Source: Streptomyces sp. McG3 (GTDB lineage Bacteria; Actinomycetota; Actinomycetes; Streptomycetales; Streptomycetaceae). From it: a DNA stretch of 45,149 nt. Below are positions 7,991 through 15,696 of this stretch, one piece after another. The stretch is taken from the NCBI RefSeq assembly GCF_018619185.1, contig NZ_JAAXYC010000028.1:1-45149 (forward strand), given 5' to 3'. The translations under genes were made by a program, and so were the position numbers. Numbering within the stretch: the first letter of the stretch is position 1; each line of letters begins with the position of its first letter. The notes beneath the pieces were generated by a model. That model was not told where the DNA came from. It was given only the letters and a program-made list of their open reading frames with translations, and made no database searches.

Positions 7991-8209
7991 TCACGCGGTA
8001 CCGGTGCCGCGCCGCTCGAACAGCACCCAGCCCAGGTACGCACCGCCCAGCACAGCGGCGTTGACACCCGCCGGCAGCAGGTTGTCGCGCTGCGACTCCT
8101 CCACGAGGTGGACCCATCCGACCTGCCGGTCGGTCCACACGAGAACGGAGAAGAACTGGCTGGATGCCGTGGGCCCTCCCCTGCTCGCCAGGACCGAGAG
8201 CCTCCGCTG
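7991..8209 (-). pseudogene. Unassigned open fragment in the iron-gene region
   Basis: Between the MbtH gene and the siderophore-interacting protein, the minus strand is open for 72 codons with strong GC third-position bias but has no ATG. The translation includes SSQFFSVLVWTDRQVGWVHL, then VEESQRDNLLPAGVNAAVLG and GAYLGWVLFERRGTGTA before the stop. Only a GTG within FSVLVW could start it, giving about 49 residues, and no good ribosome binding site precedes it. I do not recognise the family. It looks like the C-terminal end of a protein with one hydrophobic helix, probably a truncated relic. The rest of 7862-8387 holds the iron-box promoter region and a terminator. Confidence 0.35.
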
Positions 8210-8336
8210 TCATCGCGGCGGCGCAGCACGCCGCCAACCAGCCTGTTCCACAGGTCGAATGACTGGTTCGAGCGAAACGGAACCCCCGCGGAGCAAGGCG
8301 GCCTTGCCCCCGATGGAGTCGGTTGAGGAGGCCGGT

Positions 8337-8368
8337 CCGGCGGGGCGACGACGCGGCCGCCCCGCCGG
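8337..8368. terminator. Hairpin terminator after the siderophore-interacting protein gene
   Basis: An 11-bp perfect stem (8337-8347 with 8358-8368) and 10-nt loop about 20 bases beyond the stop of the minus-strand SIP gene. A second smaller inverted repeat, GGGCCC...GGGCCC (about 8367-8385), lies between them. Confidence 0.7.
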
Positions 8369-8387
8369 GCCCGGAACACGGGCCCGG

Positions 8388-9281
8388 TCAGAGCCCGAGG
8401 TCACTCAGGCGGGCCTCGTAGCGGATGGTGAGGTCCTCGGAGTCGCCGGCCGGGTTGTCCCAGAGGGCCTCCAGCTCGGAGCGCACGGCGTCGGGCAGCG
8501 CCTCGTACCGCTCGGACCAGGTGTCGGAGTTCGGTATCCAGTAGCCGACGACCTTGAAGCGGTCCGCCGGGAGCCCGAGGTCACGACGGAGGTAACGGCG
8601 CACCGAACGCAGGGCGTTGGTCTCCCCCGCGACCCAGACGTATCCGCCCGCGAGGTCCGTGCCGGGCGGTACGGCCGCGGCCACCAGGTCGGCCAGGCGG
8701 CTCGGGCCGTGGCCGTTCCCACCGTACGTCCAGGTCACCTTGGAGTCGGAGGGCTCCCGCAGAGGCAGCACGGCCGAGGGCGCGGGCGCCTCCAGCACCA
8801 CCCGGGTCCTGACATGGTCCGGCGTGTTCTCCAGCAGACGGGCGGCGGCGGGCAGACCGGTCTGGTCGGCGACCAGCACCTGCCAGGAGAGATCGGCCGG
8901 GGGGCTGTAGAGGCCGGTGGGGTCGTTGACGCCCACGACGTCCCCGGGCCGCGCCTCGGCGGCCCAGCCGGAGGCCACGCCACCCTCGTGCAGCACGAAG
9001 TCGATGTCGACCTCGCCCGCCTCGGGGCGCACGGCGCGGATCGTGTACGTGCGCATCGGCGCGACGGGCTGCCCCTCGGGGGTCTCCCACCCGCCCTGCT
9101 CGGTCGTCCGGGGCAGGGAGACGTCGGTGCGGTCCGGGCCGTGCGGAAGGAAGATCCGCACGTACTCGTCACCGACTCCGGTGGTCGTGAAGCCCGCCAG
9201 ACCGTCCCCGTGGAGCGTGACGCGGGTCATGGTCCCGGTGAGCTGCTGCACCCGGGCGACGACGGCTCGGTGGATCGTCAT
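8388..9281 (-). CDS. Siderophore-interacting protein (FAD-binding ferric-siderophore reductase, ViuB/SIP family)
   Basis: 297-residue cytoplasmic flavoprotein that would reduce ferric siderophores to release iron. The FAD-binding domain contains the RTYTIR motif (residues 77-82: MRTYTIRAVR) and the following VDIDFVLHEGGVASGWAAEA. The C-terminal NAD(P)H-binding half has VWVAGETNALRSVRRYLRRD and KVVGYWIPN, all typical of the SIP family. Start ATG at 9281 has a G-rich GGGGCAGAG upstream. The promoter region between it and the divergent S66 peptidase contains a near-perfect iron box, so iron-dependent repression is likely. A hairpin follows the stop. Confidence 0.93.
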   Translation of the reverse strand: MTIHRAVVARVQQLTGTMTRVTLHGDGLAGFTTTGVGDEYVRIFLPHGPDRTDVSLPRTTEQGGWETPEGQPVAPMRTYTIRAVRPEAGEVDIDFVLHEGGVASGWAAEARPGDVVGVNDPTGLYSPPADLSWQVLVADQTGLPAAARLLENTPDHVRTRVVLEAPAPSAVLPLREPSDSKVTWTYGGNGHGPSRLADLVAAAVPPGTDLAGGYVWVAGETNALRSVRRYLRRDLGLPADRFKVVGYWIPNSDTWSERYEALPDAVRSELEALWDNPAGDSEDLTIRYEARLSDLGL

Positions 9282-9351
9282 GGACTCTGCCCCTTCGTAC
9301 GCGTGGTCGGCCTGAGCGCCTCGCCCGCCGGGACGAGAGAACCGAATTGAC

Positions 9352-9370
9352 TTAGGTCAGCCTAACCTTC
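9352..9370. promoter_or_regulatory. Iron box between SIP and S66 peptidase genes
   Basis: TTAGGTCAGCCTAACCTTC matches TTAGGTTAGGCTAACCTAA at 15 of 19 positions, including both arms TTAGGT and CTAACCT. It lies 71 bases upstream of the SIP start and 63 bases before the S66 peptidase start, so it could regulate either or both divergent genes. Binding by DmdR/IdeR is inferred. Confidence 0.75.
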
Positions 9371-9432
9371 CATGGGTGCCGATTCGATACGGCATCGGTC
9401 ATACGGCCGCGAGCCGTGCCACAATCCAGCGC

Positions 9433-10461
9433 ATGCCTGTTCGATATCCACGCCCCATGCGGCCCGGCGACCGGGTCGGAATCACCTCACCGTCCAGCGG
9501 AGTTCCCGAGGACTTGCGCGAGCGGCTCGCCGTCGCGGTGCGCGATGTGGAGGCACGCGGGTACGAGGTCGTGACCGGCCGGTGCATGGACGGCGGCGGG
9601 CACGTCAGCGCGCCCGCGGCCGACCGGGCGGCAGAGTTGACGGCGATGCTGACGGACCCCGGCATCAGGGCCGTGGTTCCCCCGTGGGGCGGGGAGACCG
9701 CCATCGACCTGCTGCCCCTGCTCGACTGGGACCGGCTGCGCACGGCCGAACCCACCTGGCTGGTGGGCTACTCGGACATGTCGACCGTGATGGCACCGCT
9801 GACCCTCCTCACGGGGGCGGCGACCGTGCACGGGAACAACCTCATGGACACCCCCTACCGGGTGCCGGAGGGGCTGGTGTCCTGGCTCGACGTCGTCGCC
9901 GCGCCGCCGGGGCACCGGTTCACCCAGACTCCGCCGGAGCGGCACCGGGCCACGGGCTACGACGACTACGCGGAGCATCCGGACGTCCGCACGTTCACGC
10001 TCGACACCCCGGGCCGGTGGACGAGGCTGGACGGCGGCGGCGACGTGGACGTGGAGGGGCGGCTGATCGGCGGCTGCATCGAGATGCTGAGCAACCTCAC
10101 CGGGACGCCGTACCTCGACACCTCTTCCTTCGCCCGGACCCATGCCCCGGATGGCCTCCTCGTGTACGTGGAGGCCGGCGGCCACGACGCGTTCACCATC
10201 TGCCGCAATCTGCACGGGATGCGGCTGGCCGGTTTCTTCGACGCGGCCAACGCCGTTCTCGTCGCCCGGACCTCGGCCCCGGACAGCGGCTCGCTCACCC
10301 AGCGTCAGGCGGTGCTGGAAGCCCTCGGACCGCTGAACGTGCCGATCGTCGCCGACGTCGAGTGCGGCCACGTGCAGCCGTACCTCCCCCTGGTCAACGG
10401 GGCGCGGGGCCGGGTCGTCCACACGGCGAAGCGCAGCGAGCTGACGCAGACACTGGACTGA
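9433..10461 (+). CDS. S66-family serine peptidase (LD-carboxypeptidase / MccF-like)
   Basis: 342-residue enzyme of peptidase family S66. The N-terminus RPGDRVGITSPSSGVP is typical of the family. The nucleophile serine is in LVGYSDMST, and the remaining triad members are probably the Glu in GGCIEMLSNL and the His in VECGHVQPYLPL. Known S66 members cleave L,D-peptide bonds of murein tetrapeptides or inactivate microcin-C-type peptidyl nucleotides (MccF). The short linker and GYSD motif fit either. ATG at 9433 is the probable start; an open frame runs 19 codons further up and another ATG lies at 9457. It is divergent from the SIP gene across an iron box and is followed closely by a beta-lactamase gene. 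Confidence 0.9.
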   Translation: MPVRYPRPMRPGDRVGITSPSSGVPEDLRERLAVAVRDVEARGYEVVTGRCMDGGGHVSAPAADRAAELTAMLTDPGIRAVVPPWGGETAIDLLPLLDWDRLRTAEPTWLVGYSDMSTVMAPLTLLTGAATVHGNNLMDTPYRVPEGLVSWLDVVAAPPGHRFTQTPPERHRATGYDDYAEHPDVRTFTLDTPGRWTRLDGGGDVDVEGRLIGGCIEMLSNLTGTPYLDTSSFARTHAPDGLLVYVEAGGHDAFTICRNLHGMRLAGFFDAANAVLVARTSAPDSGSLTQRQAVLEALGPLNVPIVADVECGHVQPYLPLVNGARGRVVHTAKRSELTQTLD

Positions 10462-10495
10462 CCGCCGGACGGCACGGGAGCCCTAGCATGGCGGG

Positions 10496-11440
10496 ATGAA
10501 CCGACTGCCGAACCCCCACGCCCGGCGTTCCGTTCTCCGTCTGCTGGGCGGCGCCCTCGTGTCCGTGCCGCTCGCGGCCTGCGGCACGGAGACCGACTCC
10601 TCCTCGCCCTCGCCCGCCGGAACGGCGGCCGGCACGCCCTCGGCCGCTGCGCGGGACGCCGCGCGCGCCTTCGCGGCACTGGAGAAGGAGTACGCGGCGC
10701 GGCTCGGCGTGTACGCGGTCGACACCGGGACCGGGCGCGCGGTCGCCCACCGTGACGGGGAACGGTTCGCCTACGCCTCCACGTTCAAGGCGCTCGCGGC
10801 GGGGGCCGTGCTCCGCGAGCACGGGCTGGGCGGGCTGGAGCGGGTCGTGACGTACCGCCGTGAGGATCTGGTCGACCACTCCCCCGTCACCGAGAAGCAC
10901 GTGGCCACCGGAATGAGCCTGGGCGATCTGTGCGACGCCGCCGTGCGCTTCAGCGACAACACCGCGGGCAATCTGCTGTTCGACGCGGTCGGCGGGCCCC
11001 GGAAGCTGCAGGCGGTGCTCGCGGAGCTGGGGGACGGTGCGACCCGGATGGAACGGCGGGAGACCGAGTTGAACGAGTGGACTCCCGGCGCCACGCGCGA
11101 CACCAGCACGCCCCGCGCCCTGGCCGAGGATCTGCGGGCCTTCGTCCTGGGCGACGCCCTCGGCAGGCCCGAGCGGGCCCGGCTCACCCAGTGGCTCACC
11201 ACCAACACCACCGGCGGCGAACTGATCCGGGCAGGGATCCCGAAGGGGTGGACCGTCGGCGACAAGACCGGGGCGGGCAGTACGTACGGGACGCGCAACG
11301 ACATCGCCGTGGTGTGGCCGCCCGGCGCGGCGCCGCTGGTGCTGGCGGTGCTCTCCAACCGGACGGACGCGGACGCCGACTACGACAACACGCTGATCGC
11401 GAAGGCGGCGTCCGCCGCCGTCGCCGCCCTGACCGGATAG
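10496..11440 (+). CDS. bla: Class A beta-lactamase, lipoprotein
   Basis: 314-residue serine beta-lactamase. All class A motifs are visible: S95-T-F-K98 with the acylating serine, S153-D-N155, the omega-loop ETELN (189-193) and K257-T-G259. The N-terminus carries an arginine pair ([11 protein letters not shown]) and a lipobox LAAC with Cys29, so it is probably exported by the Tat route and anchored as a lipoprotein; a Ser/Pro/Thr linker follows. It begins 34 bases after the S66 gene and may be co-transcribed with it. Such enzymes are common chromosomal genes in Streptomyces. Substrate range cannot be judged from sequence. Confidence 0.95.
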   Translation: MNRLPNPHARRSVLRLLGGALVSVPLAACGTETDSSSPSPAGTAAGTPSAAARDAARAFAALEKEYAARLGVYAVDTGTGRAVAHRDGERFAYASTFKALAAGAVLREHGLGGLERVVTYRREDLVDHSPVTEKHVATGMSLGDLCDAAVRFSDNTAGNLLFDAVGGPRKLQAVLAELGDGATRMERRETELNEWTPGATRDTSTPRALAEDLRAFVLGDALGRPERARLTQWLTTNTTGGELIRAGIPKGWTVGDKTGAGSTYGTRNDIAVVWPPGAAPLVLAVLSNRTDADADYDNTLIAKAASAAVAALTG

Positions 11441-11476
11441 CGGGCCACGGGCGGCGGGACCCGGCGAGTGAGCGGC

Positions 11477-12040
11477 TCAGGACTCGTCGAGCACGGCGTC
11501 GATCTCGCCGAGGAAGTCGTCCAGGTCGCCGGGGTTCCTGGAGGTGATCAGCGGCCAGCCGGAGGCGTCGTCGCGGACCACCGGCTTGTCGACCCAGGTG
11601 CCGCCCGCGTTGGTGATGTCGGTCCGCAGCGACGCGTACGAGGTCAGCGTCTTGCCCCGGACGTAGCCGCCCTCGACCAGCGCCCACGGCCCGTGGCAGA
11701 TGGCGGCCACCGGCCGGCCGGAAGCGGCGAACGAGCTGACGATCCGGGTGGTGGCGTCCTCCAGCCGCAGCGAGTCGGCGTTCAGCGTGCCGCCGGGGAC
11801 CAGCAGCAGGTCGTACGCGGCGGGGTCGACGTCGTCGAGCGTGAGGTCGGGCCGCACGGTCTCGCCGGGCTCCCGGTCGCCCACGAGGGTGCGGATCCCG
11901 TCGGCGGAGACCGCCGCGACGCTGACCTGCGCCCCGTGCCGGCGCAGGTGCCTCACGGGGACGACGAGTTCGTCCTGCTCGACCCCGTAGTTGGTGACGA
12001 TGGCCAGGATCCGGCGGTCGTCGAGAGCGGTGGTGGACAT
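11477..12040 (-). CDS. PfpI/DJ-1-family protein (type 1 glutamine amidotransferase-like)
   Basis: 187-residue protein of the DJ-1/PfpI superfamily. The nucleophilic elbow is AICHGPWALVEGG (cysteine about residue 110), and the acidic partner expected near LVPGGTLNADSLR is consistent with the PfpI/YhbO branch. Family members are described as stress-protective deglycases, hydrolases or proteases, and the true activity is debated. The ATG at 12040 follows an ACGGAGCAG ribosome binding site; the longer open frame upstream is a shadow of the neighbouring gene. It is the last of three minus-strand genes (DUF5133, carboxylate-amine ligase, PfpI) that probably share a sigma-B-like promoter at 13565-13589. 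Confidence 0.9.
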   Translation of the reverse strand: MSTTALDDRRILAIVTNYGVEQDELVVPVRHLRRHGAQVSVAAVSADGIRTLVGDREPGETVRPDLTLDDVDPAAYDLLLVPGGTLNADSLRLEDATTRIVSSFAASGRPVAAICHGPWALVEGGYVRGKTLTSYASLRTDITNAGGTWVDKPVVRDDASGWPLITSRNPGDLDDFLGEIDAVLDES

Positions 12041-12149
12041 GGACTGCTCCGTTCCTGTGGTGTCGTTCGTCCGTCGCCGTTCGTGCGGTCGTGTCGTGGC
12101 GGCGGATCCCTCGGGTCGTATCGGCGGGCCGGGCGCCGGCGGGGGCGGC

Positions 12150-13241
12150 TCATCCGGCCGTGATCCGGACGCATTCGGCGACGGTGTCGCGCAGGCTCCC
12201 TGTCCGCGCCAGGATCTCGCGCTGGATCCGTGACCCGTTCCCGCGCCGGCCCACGGCGGCCAGGGCCCGCTCCGCGGCCTCCAGGTCCCCGCTGTCCTCC
12301 AGGGCGTCCCGCACATGGTCCAGGAGGGCCCACAGGACGTCGGAGGCCGGCTCCGGGCGCAGGGTGCGGGGGTCGACCAGCCGGTCCTCCAGACCCGAAC
12401 GGCCCGCCTGCCAGGAGGCCACCCGCAGCAGGGACGTGCTGACGTCCGGGGGTGGCTCACCGGCCCGCCACTCGCGTGCGGCCGTGTCCACCAGCCCTCG
12501 TACCAGCGTGGCCAGCAGCACGGTGTCGGCCGGGTCCAGGCAGACGTCCGCGATCCTGACCTCCACGGTGGGGTAGCGGTACGAGAGGCGCGCGTCGAAG
12601 TAGACCATCCCCTCGTCCCGGAGCACCCCGGTGCCGACCAGGGACCGCACCCGGGCGTGGTACCCCTCCGCGGAGCCGTGGACGTCCACCGGGCCGGCGG
12701 ACGGCCAGCGCCCCCACACCTGGCTCCGGTAGCTGCTGTACCGGCTGTCCTGCCCCTGCCAGAACGGGGAATTGGCGCTCAGGGCGAGCAGGACGGGCAG
12801 CCAGCGGCGCATCCGGTCGAGCACGGCGACGCCCTCCTCGTCCGAGGCCACCGAGACATGGACGTGGCAGCCGCAGGTCAGCTGTTCCTGGGCGGTCAGG
12901 CCGAAGCGCTCGGCCAGCCACCGGTGCCGCTCCCCGGTGCCGATCTTCGGGCTGACCGGGAGCGGCGAGGTCGCCAGGGCCACGACCGACGCCCCGGCCT
13001 CGGCGGCGTGCCGTATCGCCTCGGTGCGCCACCGGTGGACCGACGCGGCGAGTTCAGCCATGTCCGCGCAGGGGTGCGTGGAGAACTCCACCTGCTGGCG
13101 GTGTAGTTCCGACTCAAAGGCCGACTCCCCGACCGCTTCCTTCTCGGCGATCGCCAGCACCGCCGAGGACAGGGCGCGGGCCTCTCCGCTCACCGCGTCG
13201 ACCAACAGCAGTTCTTCCTCGACACCCACCGTACGGGCCAC
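12150..13241 (-). CDS. Carboxylate-amine ligase (GCS2/YbdK family)
   Basis: 363-residue ATP-dependent carboxylate-amine ligase related to glutamate-cysteine ligase type 2. The start TVGVEEELLLVDAVSGEARAL carries the GVEEE metal/ATP-binding motif. Further typical blocks are CGCHVHVSVASDEEGV (about 127-142), SANSPFWQGQDSRYSSYRSQ and YPTVEVRIADVCLDPADT. YbdK of E. coli has weak gamma-glutamyl-cysteine synthesis activity; the physiological substrate here is unknown. The GTG start at 13241 has an excellent GGGAGGGGAGG upstream. It sits 30 bases after a DUF5133 gene and 109 bases before a PfpI gene on the same strand. Confidence 0.92.
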   Translation of the reverse strand: MARTVGVEEELLLVDAVSGEARALSSAVLAIAEKEAVGESAFESELHRQQVEFSTHPCADMAELAASVHRWRTEAIRHAAEAGASVVALATSPLPVSPKIGTGERHRWLAERFGLTAQEQLTCGCHVHVSVASDEEGVAVLDRMRRWLPVLLALSANSPFWQGQDSRYSSYRSQVWGRWPSAGPVDVHGSAEGYHARVRSLVGTGVLRDEGMVYFDARLSYRYPTVEVRIADVCLDPADTVLLATLVRGLVDTAAREWRAGEPPPDVSTSLLRVASWQAGRSGLEDRLVDPRTLRPEPASDVLWALLDHVRDALEDSGDLEAAERALAAVGRRGNGSRIQREILARTGSLRDTVAECVRITAG

Positions 13242-13271
13242 GGTGGCCTCCCCTCCCTCGGTCGACGGCGG

Positions 13272-13499
13272 TCAGGCGGAGAGGACGGAGTCGTCCTCGG
13301 GCCGGGCGCCGGGCAACTGGTGGCGGGCGGCGACCAAAGCGCTGTCGACGTCACCCGTGCCGGTCGACACGCACAGTGTGTATGCCACGTCGTCCATGCG
13401 CTGCCGGGCCTCCTCGCCGCCGCTCTCCGCGTGCAGCATGCGCAGTGCCTCGTACTGCTCGATCAGGTTGCGCAGTACCGTGGGGTGGGCCATCAGCAT
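13272..13499 (-). CDS. DUF5133 domain protein
   Basis: 75-residue soluble protein, MLMAHPTVLRNLIEQYEALR followed by a helical Glu/Arg-rich stretch and MDDVAYTLCVSTGTGDVDSA. This matches the DUF5133 family of streptomycetes, which has no assigned function. ATG at 13499 is preferred: GGAAGG lies 9 bases upstream, whereas the next ATG at 13508 falls inside that sequence. It leads a probable operon with the carboxylate-amine ligase and PfpI genes. A sigma-B-like promoter lies about 66-90 bases upstream, which suggests osmotic or oxidative stress induction. Confidence 0.85.
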   Translation of the reverse strand: MLMAHPTVLRNLIEQYEALRMLHAESGGEEARQRMDDVAYTLCVSTGTGDVDSALVAARHQLPGARPEDDSVLSA

Positions 13500-13564
13500 G
13501 CGGGGCATCCTTCCGCCGGAGTCGTCGAGTGGTGTCCTGCTCGCCCGGGTGGGCACCGCCCCGG

Positions 13565-13589
13565 GTACCCGCCCACGGGCAAGTCACAC
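13565..13589 (-). promoter_or_regulatory. Sigma-B-like promoter for DUF5133 operon
   Basis: On the minus strand GTGT, 15 bases, then GGGTAC, which fits the Streptomyces sigma-B consensus GNNT-N14-16-GGGTA(C/T). The predicted transcript would start near 13558, giving a leader of about 59 bases before the ATG at 13499. Confidence 0.55.
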
Positions 13590-13751
13590 ACCAGGGCACC
13601 GCGTCCGCCGCTCCGGTGCCGCGCGACGCGCCCCCGGCCGGTGGCCGGAGCTCCAATATGGCCGGGCGGCAAGGCCTCCGCATCTTCTCCGCCCCTCGCC
13701 CGGGCAGCCCCCGGGCCGGGGTCATGTGTCCCGGTCCTCATCGGACCCCAG

Positions 13752-13776
13752 GACTGCTTCGCCCGGCCGCGGGTAC
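13752..13776 (+). promoter_or_regulatory. Sigma-B-like promoter for the 82-residue gene
   Basis: GACT, 15 bases, GGGTAC on the plus strand, matching GNNT-N14-16-GGGTA(C/T). A start near 13782 would give a leader of about 53 bases. It is divergent from the promoter at 13565-13589 in the same 335-base intergenic region (13500-13834). I see nothing else recognisable in that region. Confidence 0.55.
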
Positions 13777-13834
13777 CCACCAGGACGCATCACTCGTCCC
13801 CGGTCGTACCGGGGCAGTACGGAAGGAAGCTCTC

Positions 13835-14083
13835 ATGAACGACCGCAGGCCGGAAGGCACCGCCTACACCGGGGCTTCCGGCAGCCCGCCTCCCGTTCCG
13901 GCGGACATGCAGGACCAGCAGACGCAGGAGGGCGAGGACGCTCTCGACATACCGGTGCCGGACCGGGTGGCCCGCCAGGGCGGACAACCCGACCTGGACG
14001 AGGCCGGCGCCGGCCGGAACGCGCCGCGCAACGCGGGCGCGCACCCCGAATCGCATCCGACCCCGGACGAGTCGACGGGCTAG
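13835..14083 (+). CDS. Small hydrophilic disordered protein
   Basis: 82-residue protein (MNDRRPEGTAYTGASGSPPP onward) rich in Asp, Glu, Pro, Gly and Gln, with no hydrophobic segment and low-complexity character. It is likely intrinsically disordered and cytoplasmic. The ATG at 13835 has a clear GGAAGGAAG ribosome binding site. I do not recognise a named family, although similar short acidic proteins are common in Streptomyces. A sigma-B-like promoter lies 59-83 bases upstream and a 19-bp hairpin follows the gene, so it is probably monocistronic and stress-induced. Confidence 0.72.
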   Translation: MNDRRPEGTAYTGASGSPPPVPADMQDQQTQEGEDALDIPVPDRVARQGGQPDLDEAGAGRNAPRNAGAHPESHPTPDESTG

Positions 14084-14140
14084 CCCCCGGTCGGCCCCGG
14101 GGCGTGCGCCCCGGGGAACCGTACGGCTCATCGCACACGG

Positions 14141-14183
14141 CATGCCCGTGCCCCGGCCCTTCGTGGGCCGGGGCACGGGCATG
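14141..14183. terminator. Bidirectional hairpin terminator
   Basis: A perfect 19-bp stem (14141-14159 with 14165-14183) and a 5-nt loop TTCGT, between the convergent 82-residue gene and the LPFR small-protein gene. Confidence 0.88.
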
Positions 14184-14188
14184 TGCGT

Positions 14189-14317
14189 TCAGTGGTGGCC
14201 GCGCGCGCTGCTCGACGCGCCGCCGAACAGCCTGGCCAGGGCCCGGAAGGGCAGCGTGACCACGGTGGCGATGGCTCCTCCGATGGAGCGGAGTACATCT
14301 GCGATGGCCTTGAACAT
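14189..14317 (-). CDS. LPFR-motif small amphipathic protein
   Basis: 42-residue protein, MFKAIADVLRSIGGAIATVV then TLPFRALARLFGGASSSARG. The central hydrophobic segment and the LPFRALARLFGG motif recur in a family of very short Streptomyces proteins, whose role is unknown to me; membrane association is likely. GGAGGG lies 7 bases before the ATG at 14317. The longer open frame upstream is non-coding leader. A sigma-B-like promoter lies at 14384-14408, and the stop is 5 bases from a strong terminator. Confidence 0.78.
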   Translation of the reverse strand: MFKAIADVLRSIGGAIATVVTLPFRALARLFGGASSSARGHH

Positions 14318-14383
14318 GGGTCGCCCTCCATTCCCCCACAGACCTTCCGGAAGTTCCGGAACGATCGGTGCGAGATCCACCGC

Positions 14384-14408
14384 GTACCCGGCACGCACCG
14401 TCCCAATC
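14384..14408 (-). promoter_or_regulatory. Sigma-B-like promoter for LPFR small protein
   Basis: Minus strand GATT, 15 bases, GGGTAC, again fitting GNNT-N14-16-GGGTA(C/T). The predicted leader is about 60 bases, close to that of the other two sigma-B-like units nearby. Confidence 0.58.
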
Positions 14409-14445
14409 GTGGTGGCGCCCGTCAGGAATCCATCCGGAACGCCCT

Positions 14446-14479
14446 GGAGCCCCGGAGCGCGGCCGCGCTCCGGGGCTCC
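14446..14479 (-). terminator. Terminator of the cold-shock gene (34-nt perfect palindrome)
   Basis: Positions 14446-14462 are exactly complementary to 14463-14479. The palindrome lies 18 bases after the stop of the minus-strand csp gene and before the promoter of the next gene. Confidence 0.85.
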
Positions 14480-14497
14480 GGGGTCGGTCAACCCGGG

Positions 14498-14851
<354 letters not shown>

Positions 14852-14934
14852 TCACTCCTCACCAGAGAGCAACGCCATTTTGCTGTGGATCAGCTTCGCG
14901 GTCACCGGCTCGTACCACACCGACTACGGTCCGT

Positions 14935-15312
14935 TCAGGGGCCGTCGGCGCCCCGGGCGACACCGCGCGCCCACAGGACCAGCGGCACCTGGAGGGGCAG
15001 CCGGGCACAGGCCGCGACCCGCTGCGGACGGGGCCGGTGACGCCAGTCGACGGCCATCTGCACATTGGCCGGAAACACACCGATGAAGAAGCCGGCGGTC
15101 GCCCGAGCGGCGGCCACCCGGGTCCGGGGGTGGGCCAGACCCGCGGCCAGGGCGAGTTCGACCACCCCGCTGGCGTACGTCCAGGTGCGGGGCCTTCCGG
15201 GCAGCATCCGGGGAACGGTGCTGTCGAAGGCCTTCGGGACGGCGAAGTGAAGTACCCCCGCTCCGCCCATGAACGCGGCGAGCAGGACGGCGGAACGCCT
15301 CTGGCGGGGCAT
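14935..15312 (-). CDS. DoxX-family membrane protein
   Basis: 125-residue membrane protein with about four hydrophobic segments: LLAAFMGGAGVLHFAV near the start, VVELALAAGLAHP, ATAGFFIGVFPANVQM and LPLQVPLVLWARGVA. The pattern HF..P..FD..VP..LPG.....Y.SG..E...G fits the DoxX/MauE-like family often found in actinobacteria. The ATG at 15312 follows GGAG by 4-5 bases. A short palindrome lies in its promoter region (15333-15350), suggesting control by a TetR-type repressor, but none is encoded nearby. Function is unknown; family members have been linked to redox homeostasis. Confidence 0.82.
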   Translation of the reverse strand: MPRQRRSAVLLAAFMGGAGVLHFAVPKAFDSTVPRMLPGRPRTWTYASGVVELALAAGLAHPRTRVAAARATAGFFIGVFPANVQMAVDWRHRPRPQRVAACARLPLQVPLVLWARGVARGADGP

Positions 15313-15332
15313 GTGGCTCCTTCGGCAACGGG

Positions 15333-15350
15333 ACTTACTTATGAGTAAGT
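15333..15350. promoter_or_regulatory. Palindromic operator in the DoxX promoter
   Basis: ACTTACTTATGAGTAAGT has 7-bp arms (ACTTACT/AGTAAGT) around a 4-nt centre, 20 bases upstream of the DoxX ATG. It is AT-rich against a GC-rich background, as expected for a TetR-family operator. The regulator is not in the window. Confidence 0.6.
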
Positions 15351-15378
15351 TACGGGTTCCCGGCGCGCCGCGCACCCT

Positions 15379-15696
15379 TCAGGGCGCCAGCAGCCGCCAG
15401 AGCAGCAGCAGACCCACACCGCAGACGAGCAGTCCGGCGAGCAGGGCCAGCGCACCCCGCCGCACGTTGTCGGGCTGGAAGCCGCCGAGCACGCTGAAAC
15501 ACAGCCGCACGCCGTAGGCCACGGCCAGCGCCCCGCACACGGTGACGGCGAACCCGGCCGCGATGGCGTCCCACTGGTCCTCGAACGCCCGCTGATACGG
15601 TCCCGGCTTCCGGGTGGCCAGTACGTATCCGGCCGAGGTGAACAGGGCGGCGGGGAAGGCCACCAGGCCGAAGAAGAGGGTCAGCCGTCGGATCAC
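15379..15696 (-). CDS. Membrane protein, third gene of GTPase/membrane operon
   Basis: 105-residue protein with three predicted membrane helices: LTLFFGLVAFPAALFTSAGY, AGFAVTVCGALAVAYGVRLC and ALALLAGLLVCGVGLLLLWR. Between the first and second is a polar loop (ATRKPGPYQRAFEDQWDAI). The GTG start at 15696 overlaps the stop of the preceding gene by GTGA, so translation is coupled. I do not recognise a family. Its fixed coupling to the coiled-coil membrane protein and the GTPase-like protein suggests that the three act as one complex at the membrane. Confidence 0.75.
   Translation of the reverse strand: MIRRLTLFFGLVAFPAALFTSAGYVLATRKPGPYQRAFEDQWDAIAAGFAVTVCGALAVAYGVRLCFSVLGGFQPDNVRRGALALLAGLLVCGVGLLLLWRLLAP

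Noticed and set aside
6760..8000. A transposon or insertion sequence as the cause of the decayed region.
   Set aside because: No terminal inverted repeats, target duplication or transposase motif could be seen.
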